Shown piece after piece: positions 43,492 to 57,130 of a stretch of DNA of 64,000 bases. Origin of the DNA: Siniperca chuatsi (Eukaryota > Chordata > Actinopteri > Centrarchiformes > Sinipercidae). Both the position numbers and the translations under genes were made by a program. The notes under the pieces were generated by a model. The model was not told the DNA's origin. It searched no databases and saw nothing but the letters and a program-made list of their open reading frames with translations. The first letter of the stretch is position 1; the number at the start of each line of letters is the position of its first letter. The stretch lies in contig NC_058064.1 in the NCBI RefSeq assembly GCF_020085105.1, forward strand, positions 22,358,823-22,422,822, given 5' to 3'.

Positions 43492-46400
43492 CTGGAGGAA
43501 GAGGAGGTATAAGAGAGTAGTTAGGATGTTTGTTGGCAGTATGAGTGTGAATGAGGTGTTATGGTGGGTGTGCGGTACTGTATTGTGATGGGTATTTGGA
43601 TGACTGGTATGGCCCTGTCACACTGGCAATGGCAGCACAGCCAAAACACAGGTTTCCTCATTAATTTCAGTGAGACTTATGTGTTGGTGCAGCGAGCGGT
43701 GCTGTCGCTCAATATAAAATATTCAGAGAAACATTCTAGCTTTACTTTTTCAGCTGTGCAATGCAACATCATCCAGGTACACAAGGTTTTCGAACACAGG
43801 TACTGTACATATTTACAGGTAGAATACCTTGTAGTGTGTGCTTTGTAATACTATGCTAATTCACTGTTTACCTCATTAGGAGAAAACTATTGCTGCTGTG
43901 ATTAACTTTTCAGAGTACAATGTGGCCTAAAAAGGCTTTGTTTCTTGGCATTGAATAAATCTTTAAATTAGACTTGCTGGTTCATATTTCCACTTCTACC
44001 TGTTCCCTGTAGTAACATGTAGTTTGATTTAAGACTGAAGGTCTCCTTACTCCAGATCCTGTGATGTGATAGGATGGGTACTGGATAATAAGATGGCCAT
44101 ATTAAAACTGAAGCTTTGTTTGGCAAATCCTGTTTTCTGTGCTGGCAAAAATTCATAATTTTTGTCCATGCAACATGCACAATCTAAACCAGAGTTCACC
44201 TCTTGAAACAGTAACTGTTCTGTAAGTCTATGCTAACAAGACCAAGGGGGTAAAAAGTGGCTCAAGAAATCCTCAGTCATAGTCTGACTTTATCAGCCAG
44301 ATATGACAAATTTCAGACTTCAAGAGATTAACTGTTATTATGAAGATTAATCAACACATACATTTCACTCAGTCTTTGATAGGTTGAATCTGAACTTTGC
44401 ACATTTGCGGTAGCATTTAATAGTCATTATCAATTGGGCATTAAAAACAGTGTTTCCTACAGTTTTAGAGGTAATTTCTGATGGTCTGCGCCTTTGGTGG
44501 CAAACTCTGACATCCAAAAAGAGCTGGCTGCAAAACAGCATCATTCACAAGCTGACTTCAGATTAGCAAAGATTACCAAATCTGCACAGGGACTTTCCAT
44601 TCTGGCAGACTTTTAAACTATTCAGCACTTTAAACTTCATTTAGAAATATACAGTTAAAAGGAAGAAGTAAGAAATATAAAAAATGGGTGGGGAAAGTAA
44701 AGTTTGTTCTTCAGAAACATTTAGTAATTTCACTAACACTAAGTCTTTTCAACTGCAAAGTGTTGCAAGGAAACTGGAGAAAAAATAAATCTGTGGTGCT
44801 TATGCCTCTTTTGACGGTTCATGCACTGTGGAAACCTGATTTTAAGTTTGTTCCACATTAAAAACTTTTCCACAACAAATCATAGTTTTCCAGGACATTT
44901 TGTCATTTTTCAGGACATGATTTGAAAGACACATTTACAGCCTTCCAGATTTTCCAAGAGGCATGGGAACCATAAAAAACTGTAGATTTATCTGCTTTTG
45001 GTTGTATTTTAGTGGCCTCACCATCTGTTAGTCATCAGAAGAATCTCTACAGCAGGGCTGAAACTGCAGTAACATTATAAAAACAGTAGAGGGCAGGCCA
45101 AATCAAGCAAAAACCTCTTCGCTCTGTCAGCTTGTCATACAGGAAAACCTACTGCTGCTTTTCACAGGTGTTCATCGCCCTCAACACTGACTGAAATCTG
45201 AAGGTAAAGAAAACACACAAAACAAGTAAAGTTGAGTAAAGTAAAATAATCTGTTATATCAGGTCACATTTACAGGAAAATGATATTCTGTTCTGTCGGC
45301 AGCTGGGCAGAAACATGTTCTCAGATCTCTTGTGGGCTCCTTTCAAGTCTACAGAGTAACAGGGCCCTCTTCCTTTGAGTCAACAGTAATTATTAACTCT
45401 CTCATTCACATTGCTAAAAGCAGCCTCAGATTGTACTTGTCAAACAAACCAAAGGGAGATGTCCAAGCCCAAACAAAAGGGGCTTTTACAGCAGCACGAT
45501 TACACTGGGAAAGCTATTACAGAGGATCAAAATTAGGCCTTTACCATATTAAGTTACCTTTCACATTTATCTGCGGCTGCAGCCTCTACACAGGAAACTA
45601 GCTTGTTGAGAAGTGACATATCGATCATTTCCATGTGCATTTGGACAGAACAGAGCATATAGCTCATCAAACATAATGATGTTTTTATACGGGGTGGGGG
45701 GTGTCTCTCATTATACATTTAATAGATTACGATTTCAAATGTACCATCATCAAAAGTATTATCTAATTAGAGTTCAGTGAGAATTGAGTGCCACATGATA
45801 TTAGGAACTTGCCACTTGGGGGACGGCGGTTGATTTATGCACAAATAGATTCCATTTCTATTGCAATGCGGTAATTAGGGATTTGTCAGGAAATCTGACC
45901 CTCTTAGGTAGTAGAAATTACTTTGTATAATAAGAACGGCAGAGCATGGAGCCTCATTGCTGCACATAATTTAGCTTGATTATTTATACATCAGAGAGAA
46001 TCTGTCAGGGATGTGGGAAAATATTCAAGTAGTGAGGGCATATTAGCAGGAGGAAGACTACAGACAGTGAGAGAGGAGAGAATAAGTAAGGTCGAGACAG
46101 ACGGAGGGAGGGGAAAGAACAGAAGATGAAGAGAAAAATGTGTGACGAGCCACAAATAAAAGCCAGTTCTCTACAAACATGTGACCAAGAAAAAAAGAAA
46201 AGAAAGAAACACAGACAATTTTAATAAAAGCGATTTTTTTCAGACTTTGCATATAGATTGCCATGGCATTTTCAGCTGTCAAATTTAATTTGGCTTTAAT
46301 TTTTCATGGCCCTGTATGAGGAGGGCCCTGGAGTGCTGACAGCCCTTTTCCTTAAGCTCAGGTAGAGGCCCGGGATCAATAATGTGTCCTTATGAGAAAT

Positions 46401-47154
46401 TACGTGTAATACTATTGAGTATGCATTTGGGCCTCAGTGGGATAAGAGGCTAATGAAATGCCATTTCTGCCATTAGATAACGTGTAGTGTGCTGGCGGAG
46501 AGCGGCGACAGGCTTGAGGAAGATGTATTTACTGGAGGGCCGGAAGAGATGGATCTGCAGCCTAATCTGATCCAGCAATTGAGAGATTCTGTTATAGCAG
46601 GCAGCCATCACTACACTTCCCAGCTCTTAACATAAACACACACTCCAAATAATACAGCTCTGAATAATCTCCCCATCAGCAGCCTTTTCATTAGTCCCTT
46701 GAAGGATGCTTTTAATTTACACTGCCTTCAACAAATCAAGACAATACGTCCTTGGGCCTGCCAAGATGATCATACAGCAACACACATGCTGGACACTCTG
46801 TAGTCTTATATATACACTACTAGGATTACCTGAATTAATCTGTGTTTGGTGCTGCACATTCTCACAAAATACATAAATTCTGTATTTCACCCACATACTA
46901 TTGATAAAATCCCTTTTTTCTCTAGACACTACTGAATGGTAGTGGATCATTATGGCTGATTAGGCAGGTAAACCGGCTAAATTTGCACCAACAAGCTATC
47001 AAACAAGCTCAACAAGCTCATACTAATCATTTTTAGGGCTGGGTATCAAATCACAATACTTTTATGGAGCTGACCAAAATGTGTGTAGCACTGAGTGATG
47101 TCAAGTATCAAAAACTGGCATTAAATGTCTGGTCAGATGTTAAAACTGTATTTT

Positions 47155-47425
47155 ATTTAGGGCTTAATTGATTAGTCAATCAATAGAAAATAAATCATCA
47201 GCAGTATTGAAAAGCGATTAATTGTTATAAATGTATTGCATTTATATTATAGTAAACTGAATATCTTTGGGTTATGGACTGTTGGTCTGATAAGTAAAAA
47301 CACATCACCAACAGCTCTGGAAAAATGTCACGTAACATTTTATAGATTATTAATAATGAATTATAAAAATAATAAACAGATTCAATGATAATAAATAATT
47401 GTTAGTTGCAGCCCTAATTTTATTC
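47155..47425 (-). mobile_element. hAT-like MITE, copy 1
   Basis: It runs from ttagggcttaattgattagt to gttagttgcagccctaattt. The end block gcagccctaa and the internal block agtaaactgaatatctttgg are hallmarks of an abundant fish MITE family. Related to the next copy and to 54060-54370. Confidence 0.65.
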
Positions 47426-47734
47426 AGGCTAATGTCTTGTACAGCTGCTTGTGTTAGACAGCATCTAAAATTTGAGAACTTTGGCTTCTTTAATTAAATT
47501 CATTTAAGGTTTTTGTAGAAAAACATGTTTATATTTTTCTCGAGTCTGAAAATATTGAGATGTTGATTCACATGAGACTGATGTTATCATTATCAGAAAT
47601 ATAGCAGGTGACGTGTGATGGAACTTTTTAAAATTCTCAAGGGATTAAGAAAATGATTATTATTTTGAAACCAGTGAATCATTTAGTGTACAAATGCCCA
47701 TCTTAACTTACCATATCCCAAAGTGTTTTAAAGT

Positions 47735-48085
47735 TAGAGCTGAAACAAGAAGCAAATCAATTATTTGGTCGAAAATTTATAGGCAAATTATTTTTTGATA
47801 ATTTATTAATTGTTACAGTTGTCAAGCAAATATGGCAAATATTCTCTGGTTTCATCTTCACAAATGTGAGGATTTGCTGCTTTTCTCTTTATATCACAGT
47901 AAAATGAATATCAGTCTTTTGGACTGTTGGTCAGACAAAACAAGACATCTGAAGATGTCACTTAGGTTGTGAAGGAAAAGTTACATTTTTTTGACATTTG
48001 ATAGACTAAATGATTTTTGATTAATTGCAAAAATAGACAACAGGTTAATTGATAATACCAACAGCTAAAAAATACAAATCATTTA
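47735..48085 (-). mobile_element. hAT-like MITE, copy 2
   Basis: Same family: gttagagctgaaacaag at one end, agtaaaatgaatatcagtct and ttttggactgttggtcagac inside. More complete than copy 1 but lightly diverged. Confidence 0.65.
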
Positions 48086-50093
48086 CTGATTCCAGCTTCT
48101 TATATGTGCTACATTTCCCAGATTGATATCATTGATGTCTTTTTACCTAATAAATGATTAGAAAAATGAAAAGTCACATATTGAATTATAATTGCTTAAT
48201 ATTTAAAATAAATACTACTAGTCCTGTGTGACTCAAGCTTTAATGTCAAAAAGCATCAAATGCTGCCAACATTTTGGACAGACAGCAGTGTGAGCAGACA
48301 GTAGAGTAATCAAACCTCCGCACACTGCTGTGCATCACAGGGAAGCACATTAACAGCACAACATAAAGAGCTCTTTGAGCGAGAGCATATCTGCTGAAAT
48401 GAATATTGATGCAGCATTGGCACTAAACTCTCACTGCATAAACGCTTTGGTTACTCACTCCATGATGCGTGAATGTTTCATGACAGCAACTACATAATCT
48501 AGACACAATTTGGCAGCCAGCAGTTGATGAATCAGACTGAAAGGAGAGACAAATTAAAAGTTCAACTTTTGGGCTACTTCAACAAGGGTCTGAAGTGATT
48601 AGGGAGAAGAAGAAATGAGGGAACACAGGTCTTCTCTGACAAGCAGAACTAAATGACATTTTCATTCAGTGAGGCTGGAAAACATTCAGGAAATCTCTGT
48701 TTGGCAGATTATGCAACAGCAAGGCCATATGTAAGACAAATCAAAGCAACATACATCAAAAGTGGAAATTAAATAATACCTCTGCTAAGGACTCAGTCAT
48801 GTGTATACTCAAATCAATGAACAGATGTCTCCCCCACCTGCTGCCCAACAAACACTGAGCATTTTCTTTTTAACATTCAACTTACAGTTACACAGGAAAT
48901 TACAAATCCTGTGTCAACTATTGTAGATGGCCCTACTTATCATTAAGACTATGATATGTACAATAACACTGAAAGCTCAGTGATTGTCACTGACTTGACT
49001 TGAATCTGGTATGGTAACCTGACTGTGGCAACTAAAAATATGCATTCTGTGTAAGATTAGTAATACCTACAAACAAAAAGGTATATCTAGGATCATTTGT
49101 ACCATGTGCAGTCAATATAATGAACAAACAGCACTAACATATCCTCATGCTAGGATATTTTACTGCTGATGATTTGTGATGCATGTTGTGTTTATTACTT
49201 TTTTATTGTGTTATGTTTATTATATTTATTGGAGAGACAAAGACTAATTTCCTGCCCTGGTGGGACAATACAGTTTTATTATATTCTAAAGCATATGCTG
49301 TATAGGTTGAGATTTTGTACAAGAAGTCTATTTTAATACAATGCTTATATGGCACATGTAGATTGAAAGAGTTATTGGTGATTGAAATCATTCTTCCTGA
49401 AGCAATCCCTTCGTAGAGTGACTACACTGTAACAGATGCAGGACAAAATACACAGTCTTTGTTCTGTGTATTCTAAAGTTCAGCTGATGCTAAGATGAAG
49501 CTTCAGCAATCTGAATAACACAAACCAAGTAGGTATCTTCATCCTGGCAATCGTGTGTAGGTTGAATGCCTGTGTTTTGTCCCAGCAAAAAACCTATATG
49601 CAACTTCCAGGATGTAAGCTATAAGGCTTCAGCTTTGGAATAAATCTTTGCACAGAATGAGACTTCTATATTTTACATTGTAGTTGCACTATGAAGGAAT
49701 ACTCTGCGGCTAGTATGGAGAGGAGGACCAATAACTCTTTCAACATATACATGGGCATGTAAGTATTGTATTAAGCTTATAACTAATTTGGAGAATATAT
49801 TGAACAAAATTGAACACTAGAATCAGAGGTTTCTTGCTGTTTTCCTTATATATAGTTCATTCTTCTAATATGAAATTTCAGCTGCTGTTCATAAATAAGT
49901 CAGTATGCCATTAATTGATTTATTTCCTTCCTGTTTCTTTAATGTTGTTTTCCACTCCCACTGAGCTGAACACTATCAAATACAATATTTCACAATATCC
50001 CAGAAATTCCCTGATCGCTCTGTTTTGGAAAGAAACTTGTCACATGAACAATATTTAGGTAGGCAGTTATGAGCCTAGCTGGCTGACACTCAC

Positions 50094-50323
50094 GCTGAGC
50101 AGGCCTCCCTGGCTCCTGGTGTGGCCAAACACCTTCTCCACAGTGCAATCCTGCAGGGGGTAGGCGTACTGACCGGCAAACTTGTCTCCGTTGGTGGTAT
50201 GCAGTGAGCTGCAGCGCTTGGCCTGCAGCAGCATGTCAGAGAACAGGAAGAACATCTTGGGCTTAACGTCTGCACCTTTAGGAGGAACCATCTTCAGCCA
50301 GCCCTCACGGATGTACCATCTCC
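50094..50323 (-). CDS. arhgef39: Rho GEF 39, PH-domain exon
   Basis: This 230-bp exon has acceptor catctcacag| and donor CTCAGC|gtgagt. It encodes RWYIREGWLKMVPPKGADVK, PKMFFLFSDMLLQAKRCSSL and YAYPLQDCTVEKVFGHTRSQ, ending GGLLS. Human ARHGEF39 has RWFLRQGWLLVVPPHG, RMFFLFTDVLLMAK and VFGHSGGPCGGLLS in the same order. Dbl-family proteins activate Rho GTPases through a DH domain; this PH segment sits C-terminal to it and contacts membrane or supports DH. Phases fit the 43491 exon. The DH exons must lie above 50.3 kb, in or beyond the window, and were not found among the repeats. Confidence 0.85.
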
Positions 50324-50439
50324 CTGTGAGATGAGGGAGGAACAGACAGAAACATAAACAATCATTATCTTTAGATGCTTGTCTGGTGTCTGATGTCACT
50401 GTTCATGTCTATTACCCATTTAAAGTTTTCAAACCACAT

Positions 50440-51302
50440 GACTAGGGATGGGGTTCAATAGCATTTTATCAAATCTAAATCCGGTTCCGAATCTGCTTAT
50501 CGAATCCGAATCCTTTCAATTTCCTTACCGAGTCTTAGTTAAAAAATTGTTGAAAAATTATTGTTTTTATTTCACTCAGTATTATAGCTAAACCATGGAG
50601 ATTCTACTGTGCTGAAAGGGTGTAGGGCTTTCACCACATATTTTGTCACTACTCTGTGAAATTCATTAACCCTGTTATCCCTGACTCATTTTTCCTTTTG
50701 CTACGAGGGAAAACAGTGTTTGCTCCTTACTGGGGGGCTGTGCTGAAGAAGGTAAACACAGTGGAAGTAATACTTTATCATTCAGCAAATATCAACTAAA
50801 CCATTTGTTGAATTTTCTGTGTACACGATACACTTAATGTTACGTGAATGTGAAATGGTTGTTGCACTGCTACAGGTCACAGAATACAGTGTAACACCGG
50901 CAGTAGGCTGACGCCAAGCACTCGTCCTTCTCAAGTTATCAAAAATAACACAATTTCTTACTTTAACATGATGGACGGTAGATAAATATTTAACCATGGA
51001 CTTGTTAATCCCCTCTTTGTCATGAGTACCCCTGCATATATTGCATTTGGGAATTGTTTGGTTGACTTTGTATCCACACTTTGACTTAGGGCAGTTTAAG
51101 TTAAAGCAGACTGCCTTAACTTAAATGTTCCAGTCAGTCTGCCTGTAAGGTCAGAAATAGGCAAAAGAGATGATCTAAGAGAGGTTGTGAATGAAAGATT
51201 CAATAAGGGACTCATTGGCTGCAGAGCTTAAAGAATCTGGGTATTTCACCAACTTGGAACCAGATCCAAAATGGAACTAGCTATCAGAACCCATCCCTAC
51301 AG
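50440..51302. mobile_element. TIR MITE with ends tagggatgggttc
   Basis: The left end ctagggatggggttcaatag and the right end ctatcagaacccatcccta are imperfect inverted repeats. The subterminal sequence contains the tandem-like tccgaatctgcttatcgaat. About 860 bp, no coding capacity. A partial, inverted relative lies at 52895-53030. Confidence 0.6.
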
Positions 51303-52894
51303 TGAGTCCAATATCCAATTTTTGCAACTTTCAGTGACTGGTCAGGTCTCAGTCTCTTTTTTTAATTCTTCACACAACTACTTCTGTCACTTTTCATGTG
51401 AACAACCAAGTGCAACACCTTGAATGTCTTTGAGGAGAGACTGTCTGAAAATGTGTGCTGTTATTCCCATTTGTACGATTCATCATCGTCACATCCCTTT
51501 CTATGACAGCAGGCTTTTCACCCCGCCTTCAAGTGTGGCCATTCAGAACAGATATAAACACTTTTGACTTGGTTAGACAACACAAACTACTTTGTTTTCA
51601 AGCGGGCCCTTACTTACTGTTTGATATGACCATTAGCTTATGGTGGCAAATGTTAGCCATAACAAACTTCAGATAGATGTTGCTCTGTAGCTAACATTAA
51701 TTCAGTTCACTGACATTATGACTCATGTCTACTTGTACTTCTTTCACACTATTTTTAGCATTTACCACTATCTCTAAGTGACCACAGTGCCTTTAAACTA
51801 GATTTCCACATCATTAAAGTATCATGAAATACACCACACACAACTAGTTCTTATTCAAGGTGTAGTTGTTACTAATTAGTTATACCTGGCCACTATTTGA
51901 TTTAACTGTTGCAAATCTGACCAACAAGCAAATAACAAAACTGTGATCCCACTAAGACAGGGGTTTTATTCTGCAGGCTCCACTTCATAAGATTTGATCT
52001 ACCTCTTATTAGGCCTGCCCTAAATAAACTAATATTAAATACACTCTCTGAATTTGTTACAGCACCTGATAGTCCCCCCCAAATAACCAAAGCGGATTTT
52101 TACGCTTCAGTTTTCTTCCATTTACGCGCGTAACTACAGTGATTGTGTGTTGGGCTCTGACTACTGCCAAAACGTGGGCACTGAAGCTGCTACTGCCGCT
52201 CTGGTAACATGCTGGTCACGCTACACCTCCTGTGTAGACACAGTGTTAGTCAAAGCATTTGGTTAAGGTTTGGGAAAGATTGTTGTCTCGATTATATATT
52301 ACAAAAGTCAATGCTGACTTTCCCTAACCTTAACCAGTGTTTTTGTAGCTTAAACATTACCATTCCAAAAAAACTGGAATAGTTAAGCTCCGTAGAGAAC
52401 AAACATATCAATATTTTTTATCTTTCCTTTTTTATTAGCAAAGATAAATGTGCAAGACATCCTGGTTACATTAGTAGGCTTCTCATTTTTAGCCGGCACT
52501 GACAGTCGCTTCTGCCAAAATGACATAAGCGGTGGCAAATTATATCAGCTGTACTTAATTGACATTAATCCCATAATGGCTGAAATGAAACTTTTGGCTG
52601 TTGGGTCAATGTGCCTTCTGCAAACCGGTGTCTGTAATCAACAAGACCACCAGAGTAGCAACTCTTCTCTAATGAAAAGATATAGCTAATTGTGTCACGC
52701 ATGTCAGTATTTGGAGCAAATACTCAAGGTCCTGATTTGGGAAAAAAAGAAAAAATTGAAAAAGTTACAAGTCAATTAATCAACATTTCCAGTCTTATGC
52801 TTCTCAGCTCTTTTTCAGGTTTTCGCTACAGGTTGTCAGCATTAATTAGCCTGACACTCGAAAGTTTTTCTACCTTCTCAGTCAACAAAAGGTG
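51303..52894. other. No gene recognised
   Basis: AT-rich sequence upstream of the arhgef39 PH exon. The open frames at 51455-51676 and 52450-52689 show no domain or splice context. No clear repeat termini. Confidence 0.3.
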
Positions 52895-53030
52895 ATTAGA
52901 GATCTTTGAGTTTTAGTTATTCTTAACTTAAGGTACTCACGAATGTTGAAAGCTGAAGCGGATTAAAATTTGATAAGGGATTCAAAAGGATTCGGATTCA
53001 ATAAGCAGATTCAATACCGCAAACCTAGAT
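52895..53030 (-). repeat. Partial inverted copy of the 50440 MITE
   Basis: The block ggattcggattcaataagca is the near reverse complement of tgcttatcgaatccgaatcc at 50497. Only the end region is present. Confidence 0.55.
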
Positions 53031-54059
53031 AACTCACATTGACACATTCAGATTGACCACCAATGTAGGTGTAACCAACATCACTATGTCAGTGTAAAAG
53101 TGGTAATAATCATCGTCTCCTCAGCATCAAATTGCAGAACTGCAGAGAACAAAAATAATGAGACTAACTAAGCCATGCTGAATTGAAAAGATAAATGAAG
53201 GCTATTTGAAGGGAGCAAAGAAGACGAGAGAAAATCAGACTCAGTGGGAGGTAGGCATGTCGGGGTGTGGCTGCTGAGGAAAACTCATCTCTTTCACCAT
53301 GATTGGCAGCAGCATGATGATAGCTAATAAGCAAGAGGCTGACATTTGGATAGATAAGATGAAAATTCAGCCTGGGTCCAGGGTGTTTTTGTAATTGCCC
53401 CAGCCAGTAGCCTGTGATTGCAGCTAGTCTGAGTGGCCGGAGCTGTGCCTCTGGGGCTCAGGGAGGACATTTTCAGCTACAGACAAGCCCACTGAGATTA
53501 AGTGGCAGGGCCAGGTGGGGGTCAAATTGCTTTTGAAATGCCATGGGTCTCAAACGCAAAAACAGTCAAGAGAAACCCCACAACTCTCTCTCAGGTGTTT
53601 CTCAGATTGGAGCAGTGGTTGTGATCGTTCTATTAAATTTAATATAAATAAAACCATGTTTGAGCCTTATACAACCATTTAAAAGACACAGAGCAACTAG
53701 TCATTTTAATGTGTTACAATGACCACTGTCAGGCCTGTCATCTTAACGCTCAGTTCAGGAAATTTTGAATAAACTATATCTGTAGTGGGAAATGTCCTCA
53801 TGAAACAGATCCCTCACACCCTCAGCTATTTCACAATTAACTAACATACCTGGGGGCTTTTCTTGTTGTGAAAACCGACAATAGCCACTGTACAGGCATA
53901 TTCTCACAAATAAGTGAGAGTAGTAATAGTTTCTGGCCTCATAACTGCAGAGAAAGGACATTAAGTTGAATGTAATGCTTTAAGATCATTGTAAGAGGTA
54001 CGAGTGCCAGGAAGATGACTCCACTGAAATGGCTGTGTTGCTCTGTGTCTGCTGAATGT
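53031..54059. other. No gene recognised
   Basis: 53.3-53.6 kb is relatively GC-rich and complex, with no open frame having splice context. Not assigned. Confidence 0.3.
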
Positions 54060-54370
54060 TTTATTTCAAAGCAATATCGATAGCTTTCTCTATAAAATGT
54101 CAGAAAATAGTGAAAAATGGCTGTTATAATTTCCTACAGTCCAAGGAGATTTTTTTATTAAGTATTAAGATTGCTTGTTTAAGCCAATCCACAGTCCAAA
54201 ACCAAAGATATTCAGTTTATAATCATGTCAAATGATATAATCATGACAAAGAAATGCATCAAATCCTCATATATTAGAAGCTAGAACCAGCAAATGTTTG
54301 TCATTTTTAATTGACAAATGCTTTAAACAATTATTTGATTTTCAAAATAGATCGATAGAGATAGAGTTGC
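54060..54370 (+). mobile_element. hAT-like MITE, copy 3
   Basis: Opposite orientation to the 47 kb copies: taaaatgtcagaaaatagtg, ccaaagatattcagtttata and agctagaaccagcaaatgtt are present. The ends are eroded. Confidence 0.6.
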
Positions 54371-54744
54371 TAAGTGGGAGATGTTTCTGGCAACCCTGGT
54401 TCCAGAAGTAGTTCCAGAAGTCCCATTTATTTTTCCCATAGACAACGTTACGTGACTCACAAAAAACATCCAATCACCAACCTTACAATTCTGTTACATG
54501 TGTTGCTAACAGCAGGTGGAAGCTAAAGAATACAGTCTTGAGAAAACTGGTTTTACAACCTGCAGCTTGAAGCAATGCACTTTTAGATTCTGGGTCAAAT
54601 TCAGATTCATCCAAAAACTATAGTGCAGCCTCTTGTTCACATGTTCATCAATGAAGCCTTTTGAATTCACTACTGCTCTGATTAGCATCTTTGAATGGCT
54701 TCTTTTCCATAGGAATGGCAGACCAGGCTCATGGGTAGTAGTAT

Positions 54745-56754
54745 TTAATTTAATTTAATTAAATTGTATTTATATAGTGCCAATTCATAACAGAAGTTAT
54801 CTTATTTCACTTTTCCTATAGAGCAGGCCTAGACCGTACTCTTCCTAATATTATTTAAAGAGACCCAATAATTCCCACCACGAGAAAGCATTTGGCGACA
54901 GTAGCAAGGAAAAACTTCCTTTTAAGAAGGCAGAAACCTCAAGCAGAACCAGACTCAGGGTGGGCGACCATCTGCTACTGCCGGCTGGGTTGAGAGAGAA
55001 AGAAAGAGAGAGAGAAAGAAAGAGAGCAGAAGGAAAGAGAGCATACAGTAGCACAATGCAAATTCCACATAGAATATTAAAATAATAATAATGTAATGGT
55101 AGTGGTAATATTAATATTAATGAAATAATTATAGGAATAATAATGAGAGGAATAACAATAATAATAATAATAAGACTAATAATAATAACTGTAGTAGCAG
55201 TTGTCAAGCAGGAACATGGGGGCAGTAGGAGGCCCGTAATCATAGATCTAGACTCTACGGCTGCGGAGTCAGACATACCTGCTGAAAGCAACAGAAGGAA
55301 ACTATGGGAGAAAGAAGATATTAGAAGTTAGTAACATGCATTAATAGGATAAGAATGAATACTGTTGAAGAGGGAGAGGAGGAGAAAGGTGCATCATGGG
55401 AAGTCTCCTGGCAGTCTAAGACTATAGCAGCATACCTAAGGGATGGGTCAGGACTCACCTGAGTCAACCCTAACTAGAAGCTTTATCAAAGAGGAAAGCC
55501 TTAAGCCTACTCTTATATTTGGAGATGTTGTCTGCCTACCGAACCCAAACTGGGATCTGATTCCACAGGAGAGGAGATTGACAGCTGAAGGCTCTGGCTC
55601 CCATTCTACTTTTGGAGACTTAGGAACCACAAGCAACCCTGCATTCTGGGAGCACAGTGTTCTAGTGGGGTAATAAGGTCAGTAAGATACGATGGTGCCT
55701 GACCATTATGGACTTTGTAGATGAGGAGAAGGATTTTAAATTCTATTCTGGATTTTACAGGGAGCCAGTGCAGAGAATCTAATATTGGAGAAATATATAT
55801 CTATATATAATAAATCTCTTTTCCTAGTTCTTGTCAGTACACAGGCAACAGCATTCTGGATCAATTGGAGTCTTAAGGGACTTATTCGGGCAGCCTAATA
55901 TTATGGAATTGCAAAAATTCTAGCCTAGAAATAACAAATGCATGCACTAGTTTCTCTGCATCATTTTGAGACAGGATGTGCCTGACTTTTGCAATGTACA
56001 TAGGCGAAAAAAGGCAGTCCTTGCCATCTAGAGTAAGTATATCTTTAGATAACGTGTCTCTGAGGTGTTTGGGGCCAAGTACAATAACTTCAGTTTTGAC
56101 TGAGTTTATCCAGGTTTTCATCCAGGTTTTTATGTCCTGAAGTCTAGCCAACTGGTTAGTTTCATCTGGCTTGATCAATAGATATAATTGTGTATCATCT
56201 GCATAACAATGAAAGTTTATGGAGTGTTTCCTAATAATATTGCCAATAGGAAGTATATATAAGGTGAATAGAATTGGTCCAAGCATGGAACCTTGCAGAA
56301 CTCCGTGACTAACTTTGGTGTGCATGGAGGATTCATCGTTGTACATGTACAAACTGAGATCGATCTGATAGAATTTAAACCAGCTTAGTGCAGCTCCATG
56401 TAATGCCAATTACATGTTCCAGTCTCTGTAATAGGATGTGATGGTCAATGGTGTCGAATGCAGCACTAAGATCTAACAAGACAAGTACAGAGACAAGTCC
56501 ATTGTCTGATGCAATTAGAATGTTATTTGTAATTTTCACCAGTACTGTCTCTGTGCTATGATGCACTCTAAACCCTGACTGAAAATCTTCAAATAAACTC
56601 TTGTTAAGTAGAAAGTCACACAACTTATTGGTGACTGCTTTCTCAAGGATCTTAGAGAGAGAGGGGGAAGGTTAGATATAGGTCTATAGCTATCTAAAAC
56701 CCCTGGATGAAGTGTGGGCTTTTTAAGAAGAGGTTTTCAGCTACTTTAAAGGAC
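54745..56754 (-). mobile_element. L2-clade LINE with 3' UTR, 5'-truncated
   Basis: The minus strand runs from the RT N-terminal part ([20 protein letters not shown] near 56.46 kb, motif A) through [20 protein letters not shown] (motif B) and INFHCYADDTQLYLLIKPDE (YADD, motif C), to a 3' UTR at 55.7-54.86 kb and the end at about 54.75 kb (atttatatagtgccaattca). Frameshifts and an internal deletion after the YADD region make it inactive. The (TAA)n-rich tract at 55.07-55.19 kb sits in the 3' UTR. Confidence 0.85.
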
Positions 56755-57130
56755 CCATGATGTCACCAGGTCAATAAAAACACCATGGCCATTGCTCGCT
56801 CTCTCTTTCTTCTGGACTCTTCTGCTGCAGCAGACAGCTGCTAGCTGTCTCCCAGTGTGACCTGCTTAGAACAGACACACAGGAGAACCAAACTCTCTCT
56901 CTTACTGTAGCAGACATGGGACGCCTGCGTGAGATTTCTGCAACAAAGCTTAGTTAGCGCCAGCGGCTACTACACAAAGTCTGCCAGCTAACTTTAACAA
57001 GCAACTAAGCCACTTAGCGTCAAACTAATTGTAAGGAGAACAAAGAACGGAGCGACCGGCTTCCTCCGATCCCTACAAGCGGACACTGCAAAAAGACTTT
57101 TCCCGGAACCTCAATTCTTTCCAACTTGCG
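56755..57130 (+). repeat. Dispersed repeat, copy of 10440-10800
   Basis: Shares the blocks listed for the copy at 10.4 kb. Here it runs directly into the 5' part of a Rex1-like LINE, consistent with being its 5' UTR. Confidence 0.6.

Larger units (their letters stand above)
43492..50093. other. arhgef39 intron, 6.6 kb
   Basis: No coding exon was seen between the two PH exons and none is needed by phase. Two hAT-like MITEs lie at 47.1-48.1 kb. 45.78-46.64 kb is complex, repeat-free sequence and may be conserved regulatory DNA (see findings). The rest is AT-rich unique sequence. Confidence 0.5.
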
